Below, one piece after another: positions 1 through 5,696 of a DNA stretch of 5,935 bases; the first letter of the stretch is position 1, and each line of letters starts with the position of its first letter. The position numbers were made by a program, and so were the translations under genes. The notes beneath the pieces are model-generated. The model had not been told where the DNA came from, made no database searches, and saw only the letters and a program-made list of their open reading frames with translations. This DNA comes from UBA8110 sp964597275 (GTDB lineage Bacteria; SAR324; NAC60-12): assembly GCA_964597275.1 (NCBI GenBank), contig CAZQXS010000169.1:1-5935 (forward strand). Reading direction: 5' to 3'.

Positions 1-213
1 CTTCTGAGGGCTGAGGTCGGCAACATGGTGTTCCCGGACCTCGGCCATCAGTTGTTCGATCTCGCCCTTGTCATCGAGAAACTTGATGGCCTCGCGGAGG
101 TGTGCGAGTTCCGAACTGTCCACCTCGTCGTCGGCCACGGCCATACCCGCGATGGCATGTGCCAGCCACTTCTTGGCTTGGTCACTCAGGGTTTCAATTC
201 CGGGAATGGCCAT
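1..213 (-). CDS. TerB-like small protein, N-terminal part (runs off left edge)
   Basis: The first 71 codons of a gene whose 3' end lies outside the window. The protein begins MAIPGIETLSDQAKKW and has an amphipathic helical pattern. The segment around residues 22-36 (AGMAVADDEVDSSEL) matches the signature of the TerB/tellurite-resistance-like helical fold, where an acidic loop (ADGxxDxxE in many members) can bind metal; here D28, D29, E30, D32 and E35 supply the acidic residues. No signal peptide is visible, so it is probably cytoplasmic. TerB-fold proteins are widespread and most have no known role in tellurite resistance, so I infer only the fold. It starts 10 bases after the stop of the AI-2E transporter gene and is probably the second gene of that operon. 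There is no Shine-Dalgarno sequence; the start is preceded by a short tandem repeat and a run of A. The assignment rests on a short motif and could be another small helical protein. Confidence 0.6.
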   Translation of the reverse strand, partial: MAIPGIETLSDQAKKWLAHAIAGMAVADDEVDSSELAHLREAIKFLDDKGEIEQLMAEVREHHVADLSPQK

Positions 214-216
214 TTT

Positions 217-230
217 TCAGTCGTCAGTCG
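217..230. repeat. 7-base tandem repeat at the transporter/TerB junction
   Basis: Two perfect copies of TCAGTCG (plus strand) sit back to back. Read on the minus strand (CGACTGA twice), the first copy carries the TGA stop of the transporter gene and the second ends just before the AAAA and ATG of the TerB-like gene. It lies where a ribosome binding site would be expected. It could be a small slippage duplication. Confidence 0.6.
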
Positions 231-1279
231 AGCGCCCTTGGGCGGTTTCGGGATTTGCGGGGATCTTCCATGAACTGTGCCCACAGCTCGCCCCCCGGAG
301 TGTGGCTCAGGATGATCTTGACCGCAGACATGATGGGCACCGAGAGCAGCATCCCGACCAGTCCCCAAAGCCAGCCCCAAAAGATGAGCGACAGCAGCAC
401 CACGAGTGGCGAGAGGTTCAGGCGGTCTCCCAGCACCATCGGCTCAATGAGATTGCCTACTAAGAACTGTAGCACACCCAAGCTGGCGAGAACGAGCAAA
501 ACCAGCGAGATGGATTCCAGTTGCAGGACGGCGAGTAGCACGGGGGGCACAATGGCCAGCAGGGAACCCACCGTTGGGACGAAGTTGAGCATGAAGGTGA
601 GGAAGCCCCAAAAGACGGCGAACTCGATTCCGAACAACCAGAGGATGATCGTGGTGCAAAGGCCCGTGACCGCTGAAACCATGGTCTTGATGTTGAGGTA
701 GCCCAGTACGGCTTCATTGATTTGTCTCAGGATTTCAAGCACATGCCCTGCCCGATCTCCCTCAAACAAGCGGCTGATCCGCAGGGAAAAGGCATCGCGC
801 TCGAACAGGAGGTAGATCATGAAAAGCAGCACCAGCGCAAGATTCCCCAAAAAATCCAGAGTCTGCACAAACCCGGAACTGAGCATGGAGGTGAGGGTTT
901 CGGGTTGCAGGTAGGTGAACCAGCTTTGGCCCCCCTTGAGGATTTCCAGCTCGGAGCGATCCAGCCCCAGTCCGTTCAGCAGGTTACTGAGCAGTTCGTC
1001 AAGCCGTGCTTCGTAATGCGGCAGGGACCTGCCGAGCGCGAGCAGATTGTGGGTGAGCAGTCGGCTCAGCCCCAACACGCCCAGCGCGGTCACACCAAGG
1101 ATGGTTGGAACCCGGAAGAGGCCGGGCATCTTGAACCGAGCAAGCAAGCGGTTGAGCGGTTCGGTGAGGTACACGAGCAGGGTGGCAAGCGCGAGGGGGA
1201 TGAGGAGTTCGCGGAGGAGGTGAAGTCCTGTAACGAATAAACTGATGGAGATGAGTGGAAATGTGAATTTATTTAACAT
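224..1279 (-). CDS. AI-2E family transporter (PerM/YdiK/TqsA-like membrane protein)
   Basis: A 351-residue inner-membrane protein, close to the usual family length of about 340-370. Hydrophobic segments lie near residues 7-38 (two spans), 57-75, 140-160, 198-222, 224-252, 257-275 and 290-320, with a soluble region between the third span and about residue 135, as is typical. Family signatures are present in order: NFVPTVGSLLAIVPP at 232-246, NLIEPMVLG at 276-284, then a Gly/Trp-rich last span ending LLSVPI at 311-316. Family members were named for export of autoinducer-2 (TqsA), but others move Na+ in exchange for protons or have no known substrate, so no substrate is assigned. The only usable start is the ATG at 1279, because an in-frame stop lies three codons upstream. 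It has no Shine-Dalgarno sequence and the DNA before it is very AT-rich. It is divergent from the dioxygenase gene and is followed closely by the TerB-like gene. Confidence 0.93.
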   Translation of the reverse strand: MLNKFTFPLISISLFVTGLHLLRELLIPLALATLLVYLTEPLNRLLARFKMPGLFRVPTILGVTALGVLGLSRLLTHNLLALGRSLPHYEARLDELLSNLLNGLGLDRSELEILKGGQSWFTYLQPETLTSMLSSGFVQTLDFLGNLALVLLFMIYLLFERDAFSLRISRLFEGDRAGHVLEILRQINEAVLGYLNIKTMVSAVTGLCTTIILWLFGIEFAVFWGFLTFMLNFVPTVGSLLAIVPPVLLAVLQLESISLVLLVLASLGVLQFLVGNLIEPMVLGDRLNLSPLVVLLSLIFWGWLWGLVGMLLSVPIMSAVKIILSHTPGGELWAQFMEDPRKSRNRPRALD

Positions 1280-1342
1280 AATATTTTACATAAATCTAAA
1301 ATCAATTCTGTTCCAAATCTCCCGCCCGAACCATGCTATGAT
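1273..1342 (+). promoter_or_regulatory. Extended -10 promoter with upstream AT element, for the dioxygenase gene
   Basis: TGC-TATGAT at 1334-1342 is an extended -10 box (TGn plus a 5/6 match to TATAAT). Transcription would start near 1349, giving a leader of about 33 bases before the ATG at 1382. No good -35 is seen at 16-18 bases, which is usual for extended -10 promoters. An AT-rich element, TTAACATAATATTT at 1273-1286, lies 64 bases upstream of the hexamer and recurs identically before the right-edge gene at a similar distance. It also covers the start codon of the divergent transporter gene, so any protein bound there could affect both genes. Confidence 0.55.
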
Positions 1343-1381
1343 GGTCTTTTGCACGAACCCTCCATTCGCCATCAAAGCAGC

Positions 1382-2221
1382 ATGTTGTCAGAAAAAGAAG
1401 TCTTGTCATTCACAGAATCCGGTTACTTGGTGTTACCCGACTTCCTCAAGGGATCGGCCATTTCCCAAGTCCGCAACCGCATGTCCGAGCTATTGCAGGA
1501 CTTCGACCCCAACCAGCACCGCAGCGTGTTCACCACCGATGAGCAGGAGCGGAATTCGGACGACTACTTCCTCGAATCCGGTGACAAAATCCGCTTCTTT
1601 TTCGAGGAGGATGCCTTTGACTCTGACGGAAATTTCCGTCAGAAAAAGGAGCTTTCCATTAACAAGGCCGGGCATGCGCTTCACGATCTTGACCCCGTGT
1701 TTGACAACTTTTCCAGAGACCCGCGGCTGGGGGAAATCGCCACGGACTTGGGTTATCGGAATCCGGGAATCCTCCAATCCATGTACATTTTCAAGCAACC
1801 GCGCATCGGTGGCGAGGTCGGCTGTCACACCGATGCCACTTTTCTGATGACCGACCCGCCGAGCGTGATGGCCTTTTGGATGGCGCTGGAGGATGCCGAC
1901 CTTGAAAACGGCTGCCTGTGGGTGATTCCGGGCGGACACCGGGAGGGGCTGAAGTCGCGGTTCAAGCGCACTCCGCAAAACACCACCGAGTTCGAGGTGT
2001 TGGACGAGACCCCGTGGGACGAGTCGCGGCTGGTTCCGCTGGAGGTGGAATCCGGGACGCTGGTGTTGCTCCACGGGCTGCTCCCCCACCGCAGCCTCGC
2101 CAACCGCTCGCCCCGCACCCGTCACGCCTACACCCTGCACATCATCGAAAAAGACCTGCCCTATCCGGAGTGGAACTGGCTCCAGCGCGGCCCAGACCTG
2201 CCGCTCCGCGGGTTTCGGTGA
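1382..2221 (+). CDS. PhyH-family Fe(II)/2-oxoglutarate dioxygenase, PHYHD1-like
   Basis: A 279-residue, probably cytoplasmic enzyme of the phytanoyl-CoA dioxygenase family. These enzymes use Fe(II), O2 and 2-oxoglutarate to hydroxylate a substrate. The jelly-roll metal triad is intact: H149 and D151 in the HTD motif, and H236 in HRS. R247, eleven residues after the distal His, fits the 2-oxoglutarate-binding Arg, the same spacing I recall for human PHYH H264/R275. From memory, several stretches closely match animal PHYHD1: DYFLESGDKIRFFFE (61-75), SINKAGHALH (92-101), QSMYIFKQPRIGGEV (132-146) and LENGCLW (174-180). PHYHD1 has 2-oxoglutarate turnover but is not a phytanoyl-CoA hydroxylase, so the substrate here is unknown. 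An in-frame TTG at 1349 would add 11 residues, but it coincides with the predicted transcription start, so the ATG at 1382 is preferred; MLSEKEVLSF also aligns with the family N-terminus. It converges on the membrane-protein gene with 6 bases between stops. Confidence 0.93.
   Translation: MLSEKEVLSFTESGYLVLPDFLKGSAISQVRNRMSELLQDFDPNQHRSVFTTDEQERNSDDYFLESGDKIRFFFEEDAFDSDGNFRQKKELSINKAGHALHDLDPVFDNFSRDPRLGEIATDLGYRNPGILQSMYIFKQPRIGGEVGCHTDATFLMTDPPSVMAFWMALEDADLENGCLWVIPGGHREGLKSRFKRTPQNTTEFEVLDETPWDESRLVPLEVESGTLVLLHGLLPHRSLANRSPRTRHAYTLHIIEKDLPYPEWNWLQRGPDLPLRGFR
1622..1643. repeat. 22-base perfect palindrome inside the dioxygenase gene
   Basis: The half-site TCTGACGGAAA is followed directly by its exact reverse complement, with no spacer. 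It overlaps codons for residues 81-88 (SDGNFRQ and the first base of K), about 240 bases after the start codon. A dyad of this size could be a protein-binding site or form a cruciform or RNA hairpin. On neither strand does a T run follow it, so it is not a standard terminator. Confidence 0.85.
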
Positions 2222-2227
2222 GCCAAA

Positions 2228-3478
2228 TCACTTGCTGAACACCTCTTCCAAGGCTCCCGACCCTCCCGACTTATTCACCTTCACCTTCCAGGACCACTGG
2301 TTCTTGGGATCGCTGCTCATTTGTCCCGACCGCCCCTTTCCATCCGGGGCAAACTCTGCCTCTGACAGGACCGCAGGCTTCCCCGTGACTGGATGGATGC
2401 CCTCCACCCGAACTTGCAGGTGTTCGTAACTGGCATGGCGAGGGTCATCCGGACTCATGGACCGCTGCAAGTCCTGCGCGGCCCGCATCGCAAGCTGCGC
2501 CATTTCCTGCGGGGTGACGGGTTCGGTGACGCGAACCACGACCTTGAGCCGCGAGCGCGTCGAAATCGAGCGGTCCTCGGTGGACTCCACGGAATAGGAG
2601 GGGAGCGGCTTGACCTTGGGTTCCGGCTTCTGGCGGCTCATCCACTCCGAAAGCAGCAGGAGCAGCAAGACCAGCAGCAGCCCGATCAGCAACAGCCCAA
2701 AACGCGCAAAGCGTCCGTGCAGCCACGGAACCATGCGGGTGAGCGGATTGTAAATCTGCGGCACCGCCAAGAGTCCCAGCCCCAGCAGAATCAATCCGGC
2801 GGGCAGGTGAAAGAGGGCCAGCGCGGCCCCCATGATGAGTACCGCCGCAGGTCCGGCATAGTCCGCCACCTGCTTGGCGGTCTCTCCCACGGACTCCCCC
2901 ACTCCGCCAACCAGCACAGACGCACCGTCTCCCGGCCCGCCGCCGCCCTTGGCCACTGCCAGTTCCGGGGGAGTGGGCACATCCTTTGCCGCAGGCGGGG
3001 GCGGCTGGGCTTCCTGCTCGTCCCCACGAGCCGGAATGTAGAGCGACGTGCACCAGATGTATTCCGAGTTGAGGCGGCTTTTGCACTTTGAGTTGGGAAT
3101 CGGAAGCCGCAGTTTGGCCGCCTTTGCGCTCAACACCTTCTTGTGCATCTTGTGGCACTCGCCACAGCAGGCACTGGCGTTGATCTTGACCTTCTCGGCT
3201 CCCTCCTCCTCCAGCGCGTTGATGCGGCACTGGTGCGAAAGCTGCTGCTCCTTGAAGGAGTCCTCCCCCCGGCGGTCCTTGAAAATCGCGTAATACCAGT
3301 ACGCAATCTGCTTGGCCTCCCACTCGGTCGCCTGCTCGACCCGCTCCTGCAACAGGGCCTCGACCACCTTGTCCTGCGCCGATTGGGACTTGTCCCCGCC
3401 AGAGATTTCCTTGCGTTTCTGCTGGTAGGCCTTGTCGCTGATGCCGTAGCTTTGCAGTTCTTCGGAGATGGGAACCAT
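2228..3478 (-). CDS. Membrane protein with a cytoplasmic-type cysteine cluster, function unknown
   Basis: I do not recognise this 416-residue protein. Residues 1-100 are charged and mostly helical, with an aromatic patch at 58-66 (QIAYWYYAI). Residues 104-143 hold CCGECH, then H112, LPIP (125-128), C132 and C143, followed by YIP; this spacing resembles a small zinc ribbon or treble clef. Residues 155-200 are a Pro/Gly/Ala-rich linker. Residues 208-240 are hydrophobic with a central Pro, either one long span or a hairpin, and 260-277 is an almost pure Leu/Ile/Val span. The basic loop 248-259 and basic tail 282-290 are probably cytoplasmic. Residues 295-405 form a soluble domain (YSVESTEDRSIS, then LKVVVRV) that faintly resembles small alpha/beta domains of uncharacterised proteins. 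There is no signal peptide, so the cysteine region should be cytoplasmic. The gene stands alone between a convergent and a divergent neighbour. The ATG at 3478 lacks a Shine-Dalgarno sequence. Confidence 0.85.
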   Translation of the reverse strand: MVPISEELQSYGISDKAYQQKRKEISGGDKSQSAQDKVVEALLQERVEQATEWEAKQIAYWYYAIFKDRRGEDSFKEQQLSHQCRINALEEEGAEKVKINASACCGECHKMHKKVLSAKAAKLRLPIPNSKCKSRLNSEYIWCTSLYIPARGDEQEAQPPPPAAKDVPTPPELAVAKGGGGPGDGASVLVGGVGESVGETAKQVADYAGPAAVLIMGAALALFHLPAGLILLGLGLLAVPQIYNPLTRMVPWLHGRFARFGLLLIGLLLVLLLLLLSEWMSRQKPEPKVKPLPSYSVESTEDRSISTRSRLKVVVRVTEPVTPQEMAQLAMRAAQDLQRSMSPDDPRHASYEHLQVRVEGIHPVTGKPAVLSEAEFAPDGKGRSGQMSSDPKNQWSWKVKVNKSGGSGALEEVFSK

Positions 3479-3595
3479 CGTCGGCTAGCTTTTTGGGCTG
3501 TGGTCTTTTAGCCTTTAGGTGTACGGTTTCGGAGGGTTGCCAGCAAAAGCACCCCCGGCACTCTTTACCCCTTTCATCATGCAAGAGAATCACCA
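3479..3595. promoter_or_regulatory. Divergent control region between the membrane-protein gene and argJ
   Basis: These 117 bases separate two divergent starts, so both promoters should lie here. For argJ, TTGCCA at 3537-3542 matches the -35 consensus at 5 of 6 positions, but no clear -10 follows at 16-18 bases. A loose inverted pair, GGCTA (3483-3487) and TAGCC (3510-3514), is too short to call an operator. No ARG-box-like arginine repressor site is evident. The assignment rests on gene orientation, not on a recognised motif. Confidence 0.4.
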
Positions 3596-4786
3596 ATGAG
3601 CCAACGCAATCCTCCACTGCTGCCCGTTCCCGGATTCCGGTGGCTGGGTCTGAACATCGGCATCAAGGACGACACACTGGATTTTGGAGTGGTCGCCTCT
3701 GAGCGGAAATGCGCGGCGGCGGCTGTTTTCACCCGAAACAATTTTCCGGGCGCTCCGGTGGTCGTAGGCCGGGAACTCGTCAAGAACGGCGAGTTGCAGG
3801 CCATCGCGGTGGTCTCGAAAAATGCCAACGTCGCCACAGGCCCGCGAGGGCTGGAACACGCCCGCAGCATGAGCCGCTGGGTGGGGGAGCAGTTGGGGAT
3901 TGCGGAAACGCTGGTGCTGCCGAGTTCCACGGGAGTGATCGGCGTTCCGCTCCCCATCGAGCGGGTGGAGCAGGGCTGCCGGAAAATCTGCGAAAACCTT
4001 GAGGAAGGCCCGGAGGCCGCAGAGCGCTTTGCCCATGCGATCATGACCACGGACGGCTGGCCCAAGTGGTTCTGCACCCGTGTGGGGAACGCGACCCTGG
4101 TGGGGGTCGCTAAGGGAGCGGGCATGATCGAGCCAAACATGGCGACCATGCTTGCCTACTTCGTCACCGATGCCGAAATCCCCGCAGATCGGTTGGATGC
4201 CATGCTTCGTGAATCCGTCAACCGCAGTTTCAACCGCATCTCCATTGATTCCGACACCTCCACGAGCGACACCGTGGCCCTGCTCGCCAACGGACTTGGC
4301 GGAGCCGTGGACGAAGCGGATTTTGCGAACGCGCTGACGGAGGGCTGCACCTTCCTCGCCAAGGAGATCGTGCGCAACGGCGAAGGCGTCACCAAGACCA
4401 TCGAGCTGACCGTCTCCGGAGCCGCCTCGCAGGAAATGGCTGTGCGGATTGGACGATCCATCCTCAACTCGCCCCTCGTCAAGACCGCTTTCCACGGCGG
4501 CGATCCCAACTGGGGGCGCATTGTCATGGCCGTCGGCAAGGTCTTCGAGCATCCTGTCCCATTGGACGATCTGGAAATCCGCTTTCCCACCGAATCGGGA
4601 GTTTTGCGGATCAACAATGCCTTGGTCAACTCCGGGGGCGTGGACCTCGGCCCGCTGGAAACCTTGCTGAAGGCCAACGAGGTGCGGCTTGAAGTCTCAG
4701 TCGGAAAAGGGGATCATCAGGAAACCCTGTGGGGGTGCGACCTCTCTCAGGCGTTTGTTGCCGAGAACGCCTTTTACACCACCTGA
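3596..4786 (+). CDS. argJ: ArgJ: glutamate N-acetyltransferase / ornithine acetyltransferase
   Basis: A 396-residue cytoplasmic enzyme of the arginine pathway. It moves the acetyl group from N-acetylornithine to glutamate, and in bifunctional forms also makes N-acetylglutamate from acetyl-CoA; the sequence does not settle which applies. ArgJ cleaves itself into alpha and beta chains before a conserved Thr, here between A183 and T184 in KGAGMIEPNMATML (173-186). Other active-site elements are present: oxyanion residues T112/G113 in SSTGVIG, TTD at 151-153, K173, E263 in NGEG, the DSDTSTSDT loop (218-226), DPNWGRI (303-309), and C-terminal N391 and T396. The usual NSGNANAxTG segment reads VSKNANVATG (73-82), and MTTDTFPK reads MTTDGWPK, marking a divergent subfamily. 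The start is the ATG at 3596, with only a weak purine patch (AAGAGA) upstream. It is the first gene of a probable three-gene operon, with the VOC gene 21 bases downstream. Confidence 0.96.
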   Translation: MSQRNPPLLPVPGFRWLGLNIGIKDDTLDFGVVASERKCAAAAVFTRNNFPGAPVVVGRELVKNGELQAIAVVSKNANVATGPRGLEHARSMSRWVGEQLGIAETLVLPSSTGVIGVPLPIERVEQGCRKICENLEEGPEAAERFAHAIMTTDGWPKWFCTRVGNATLVGVAKGAGMIEPNMATMLAYFVTDAEIPADRLDAMLRESVNRSFNRISIDSDTSTSDTVALLANGLGGAVDEADFANALTEGCTFLAKEIVRNGEGVTKTIELTVSGAASQEMAVRIGRSILNSPLVKTAFHGGDPNWGRIVMAVGKVFEHPVPLDDLEIRFPTESGVLRINNALVNSGGVDLGPLETLLKANEVRLEVSVGKGDHQETLWGCDLSQAFVAENAFYTT

Positions 4787-4807
4787 ACAAGACTCCAACG
4801 GGTGCAG

Positions 4808-5173
4808 ATGATTTCCGGACTGGACCACATCAACATTGAAACCACCGACCTTGCGGGCACGATCCGCTTTTACGAGGACGTGCTGGGACTCACCAACGGA
4901 CCTCGTCCGCCCTTCACGTTTCCGGGGGCGTGGCTCTACCACGGGGAGCAGGCTCTGATTCATCTCGTCACGGTGGACTCTCTCGCCGGAAATTCCACGG
5001 GACCGATCAACCATGTGGCCCTGATGGCCCATGACTTTGCGGCCTGCAAAGCCCGTCTGGATGAACAGAAACGGCCCTACGAACACCGCTTGGTCCCGGA
5101 TTCCAACATCCGGCAGCTGTTCGTCAACGATCCCAACGGAGTGAGGCTTGAACTCAACTTTCATGACGAGTAA
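4808..5173 (+). CDS. VOC-fold (glyoxalase/dioxygenase-type) metalloprotein
   Basis: A 121-residue single-module protein of the vicinal oxygen chelate superfamily, whose paired beta-alpha-beta-beta-beta units hold a divalent metal. The first unit begins LDHINIETTDLAGTIRFYED with VLGL after it, and the second begins INHVALMAHDF and ends in FVNDPNGVRLELNF, both classic VOC patterns. Likely metal ligands are H7, H52, H69 and E115, so the site looks intact. The segment GPRPPFTFPGAWLY (31-44) is typical of a common bacterial subfamily with no settled substrate. Members include glyoxalase I, extradiol dioxygenases, epimerases and fosfomycin-resistance enzymes; nothing here picks one. It probably acts as a cytoplasmic dimer. 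The ATG at 4808 is preferred over a GTG two codons upstream (4802), because the family N-terminus begins close to the LDH motif. It follows argJ by 21 bases without its own obvious promoter or Shine-Dalgarno sequence, so it is probably co-transcribed; a role in arginine metabolism is not implied. Confidence 0.9.
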   Translation: MISGLDHINIETTDLAGTIRFYEDVLGLTNGPRPPFTFPGAWLYHGEQALIHLVTVDSLAGNSTGPINHVALMAHDFAACKARLDEQKRPYEHRLVPDSNIRQLFVNDPNGVRLELNFHDE

Positions 5174-5182
5174 CGCCTCCCG

Positions 5183-5215
5183 CCGACAACCAGCCACCGA
5201 CAACCAGCCACCGAC
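5183..5215. repeat. 14-base tandem repeat in the leader of the small anchored-protein gene
   Basis: CCGACAACCAGCCA occurs twice back to back (5183-5196 and 5197-5210), followed by a partial third copy, CCGAC (5211-5215), that ends one base before the ATG at 5217. It fills the 43-base gap after the VOC stop codon and takes the place of a ribosome binding site. It contains no G-rich Shine-Dalgarno-like sequence. Confidence 0.75.
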
Positions 5216-5216
5216 C

Positions 5217-5537
5217 ATGAACCAGAAAACCATCCTGACCGCAGTGGCCTCTGCCGTCCTCATCATCAGCTTCGTCTATTTCTCCAAGACGGATCGCTCC
5301 CTTTTGACCGGAACGGAGTCAAAAACCGCAAAAGACCCGGCCCTTGCGGCCTGTGACGAGGCCATCTCCAAGGAGGTCGGCGGCCCCATCACCAGCAGTG
5401 CGCTCACCGCCTCCATCCGCAGGCTCGACAACGTGACCTTGGTGACCCGCGGGTTCAGTTATTCCGACGGCAAGGGTTCGGCGATCTGCCGGGTTCTGGA
5501 ATCGCGCGTTGAGGTGATGATTGAGATTGAGGAGTGA
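5217..5537 (+). CDS. Small exported or membrane-anchored protein, function unknown
   Basis: A 106-residue protein with a short basic N-terminus (MNQK) and a hydrophobic segment at about residues 5-22 (TILTAVASAVLIISFVYF), followed by KTDR. This fits a signal anchor or signal peptide; there is no lipobox cysteine. The rest, about 80 residues, would be outside the inner membrane. It contains only two cysteines, C46 (LAACDEAI) and C91 (GSAICRVL), which could form a disulfide across a compact alpha-plus-beta domain, and it ends in an acidic tail (EVMIEIEE). I do not recognise the family. In-frame starts upstream (ATG at 5163 and TTG at 5148) overlap the VOC gene and would add a polar N-terminal extension (residues such as SNASRRQPATDNQPP) encoded by the tandem repeat, so the ATG at 5217 is preferred. 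It is probably the last gene of the argJ operon. No terminator hairpin is evident after it. Confidence 0.7.
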   Translation: MNQKTILTAVASAVLIISFVYFSKTDRSLLTGTESKTAKDPALAACDEAISKEVGGPITSSALTASIRRLDNVTLVTRGFSYSDGKGSAICRVLESRVEVMIEIEE

Positions 5538-5572
5538 TTGAGGGTGGGATGATTTGTTTGAAGAATAATTAA

Positions 5573-5637
5573 TTAACATAATATTTACCAATAATTAAAG
5601 ACTTTCCCTCCCCTTTTTGAGCGGATCGTGCTATAGT
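5573..5637 (+). promoter_or_regulatory. Extended -10 promoter with upstream AT element, for the right-edge gene
   Basis: TGC-TATAGT at 5629-5637 is an extended -10 box, and no -35 match is seen at 16-18 bases. TTAACATAATATTT at 5573-5586 is identical to the element at 1273-1286 and starts 59 bases before the hexamer. Transcription would begin near 5644. The element could be an UP-like sequence contacted by RNA polymerase or a regulator site. Confidence 0.5.
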
Positions 5638-5696
5638 GGGTCATCAACTTTTCGGCATCACTGCATTCATTCCGTTCCCAGCTTCCTCACCGTTCC

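Noticed and set aside
722..1240. Plus-strand frame opposite the transporter
   Set aside because: It is antisense to a well-supported AI-2E family gene and is rich in Gln/Glu/His/Pro with no domain.
1330..1345. ACCAT-N6-ATGGT dyad over the -10 box as an operator
   Set aside because: Five-base arms occur often by chance and the second similar promoter at 5629-5637 lacks it.
2222..2227. Bidirectional terminator between the convergent genes
   Set aside because: Only 6 bases separate the stop codons, and no hairpin with a T run is visible across the junction.
2651..2698. CAG/CAA-rich tract as a simple repeat
   Set aside because: On the minus strand it encodes the Leu-rich membrane span of the 416-residue protein, which explains the bias.
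3152..3169. CxxCH (CGECH) as a c-type haem site
   Set aside because: Haem c attachment occurs outside the cytoplasm, and this motif follows about 100 residues with no signal peptide or membrane span. The extra cysteines downstream fit a zinc site better.
2445..3617. Second long minus-strand frame overlapping the cysteine-cluster gene
   Set aside because: Its translation is Gly/Ala/Arg-rich low-complexity sequence typical of a shifted frame, whereas the frame at 2228-3478 has membrane spans and a sensible amino-acid composition.
3590..4552. Long open frame antisense to argJ
   Set aside because: It is a by-product of GC-rich codon use opposite a gene whose family, motifs and length are certain. 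Its translation shows no recognisable domain.
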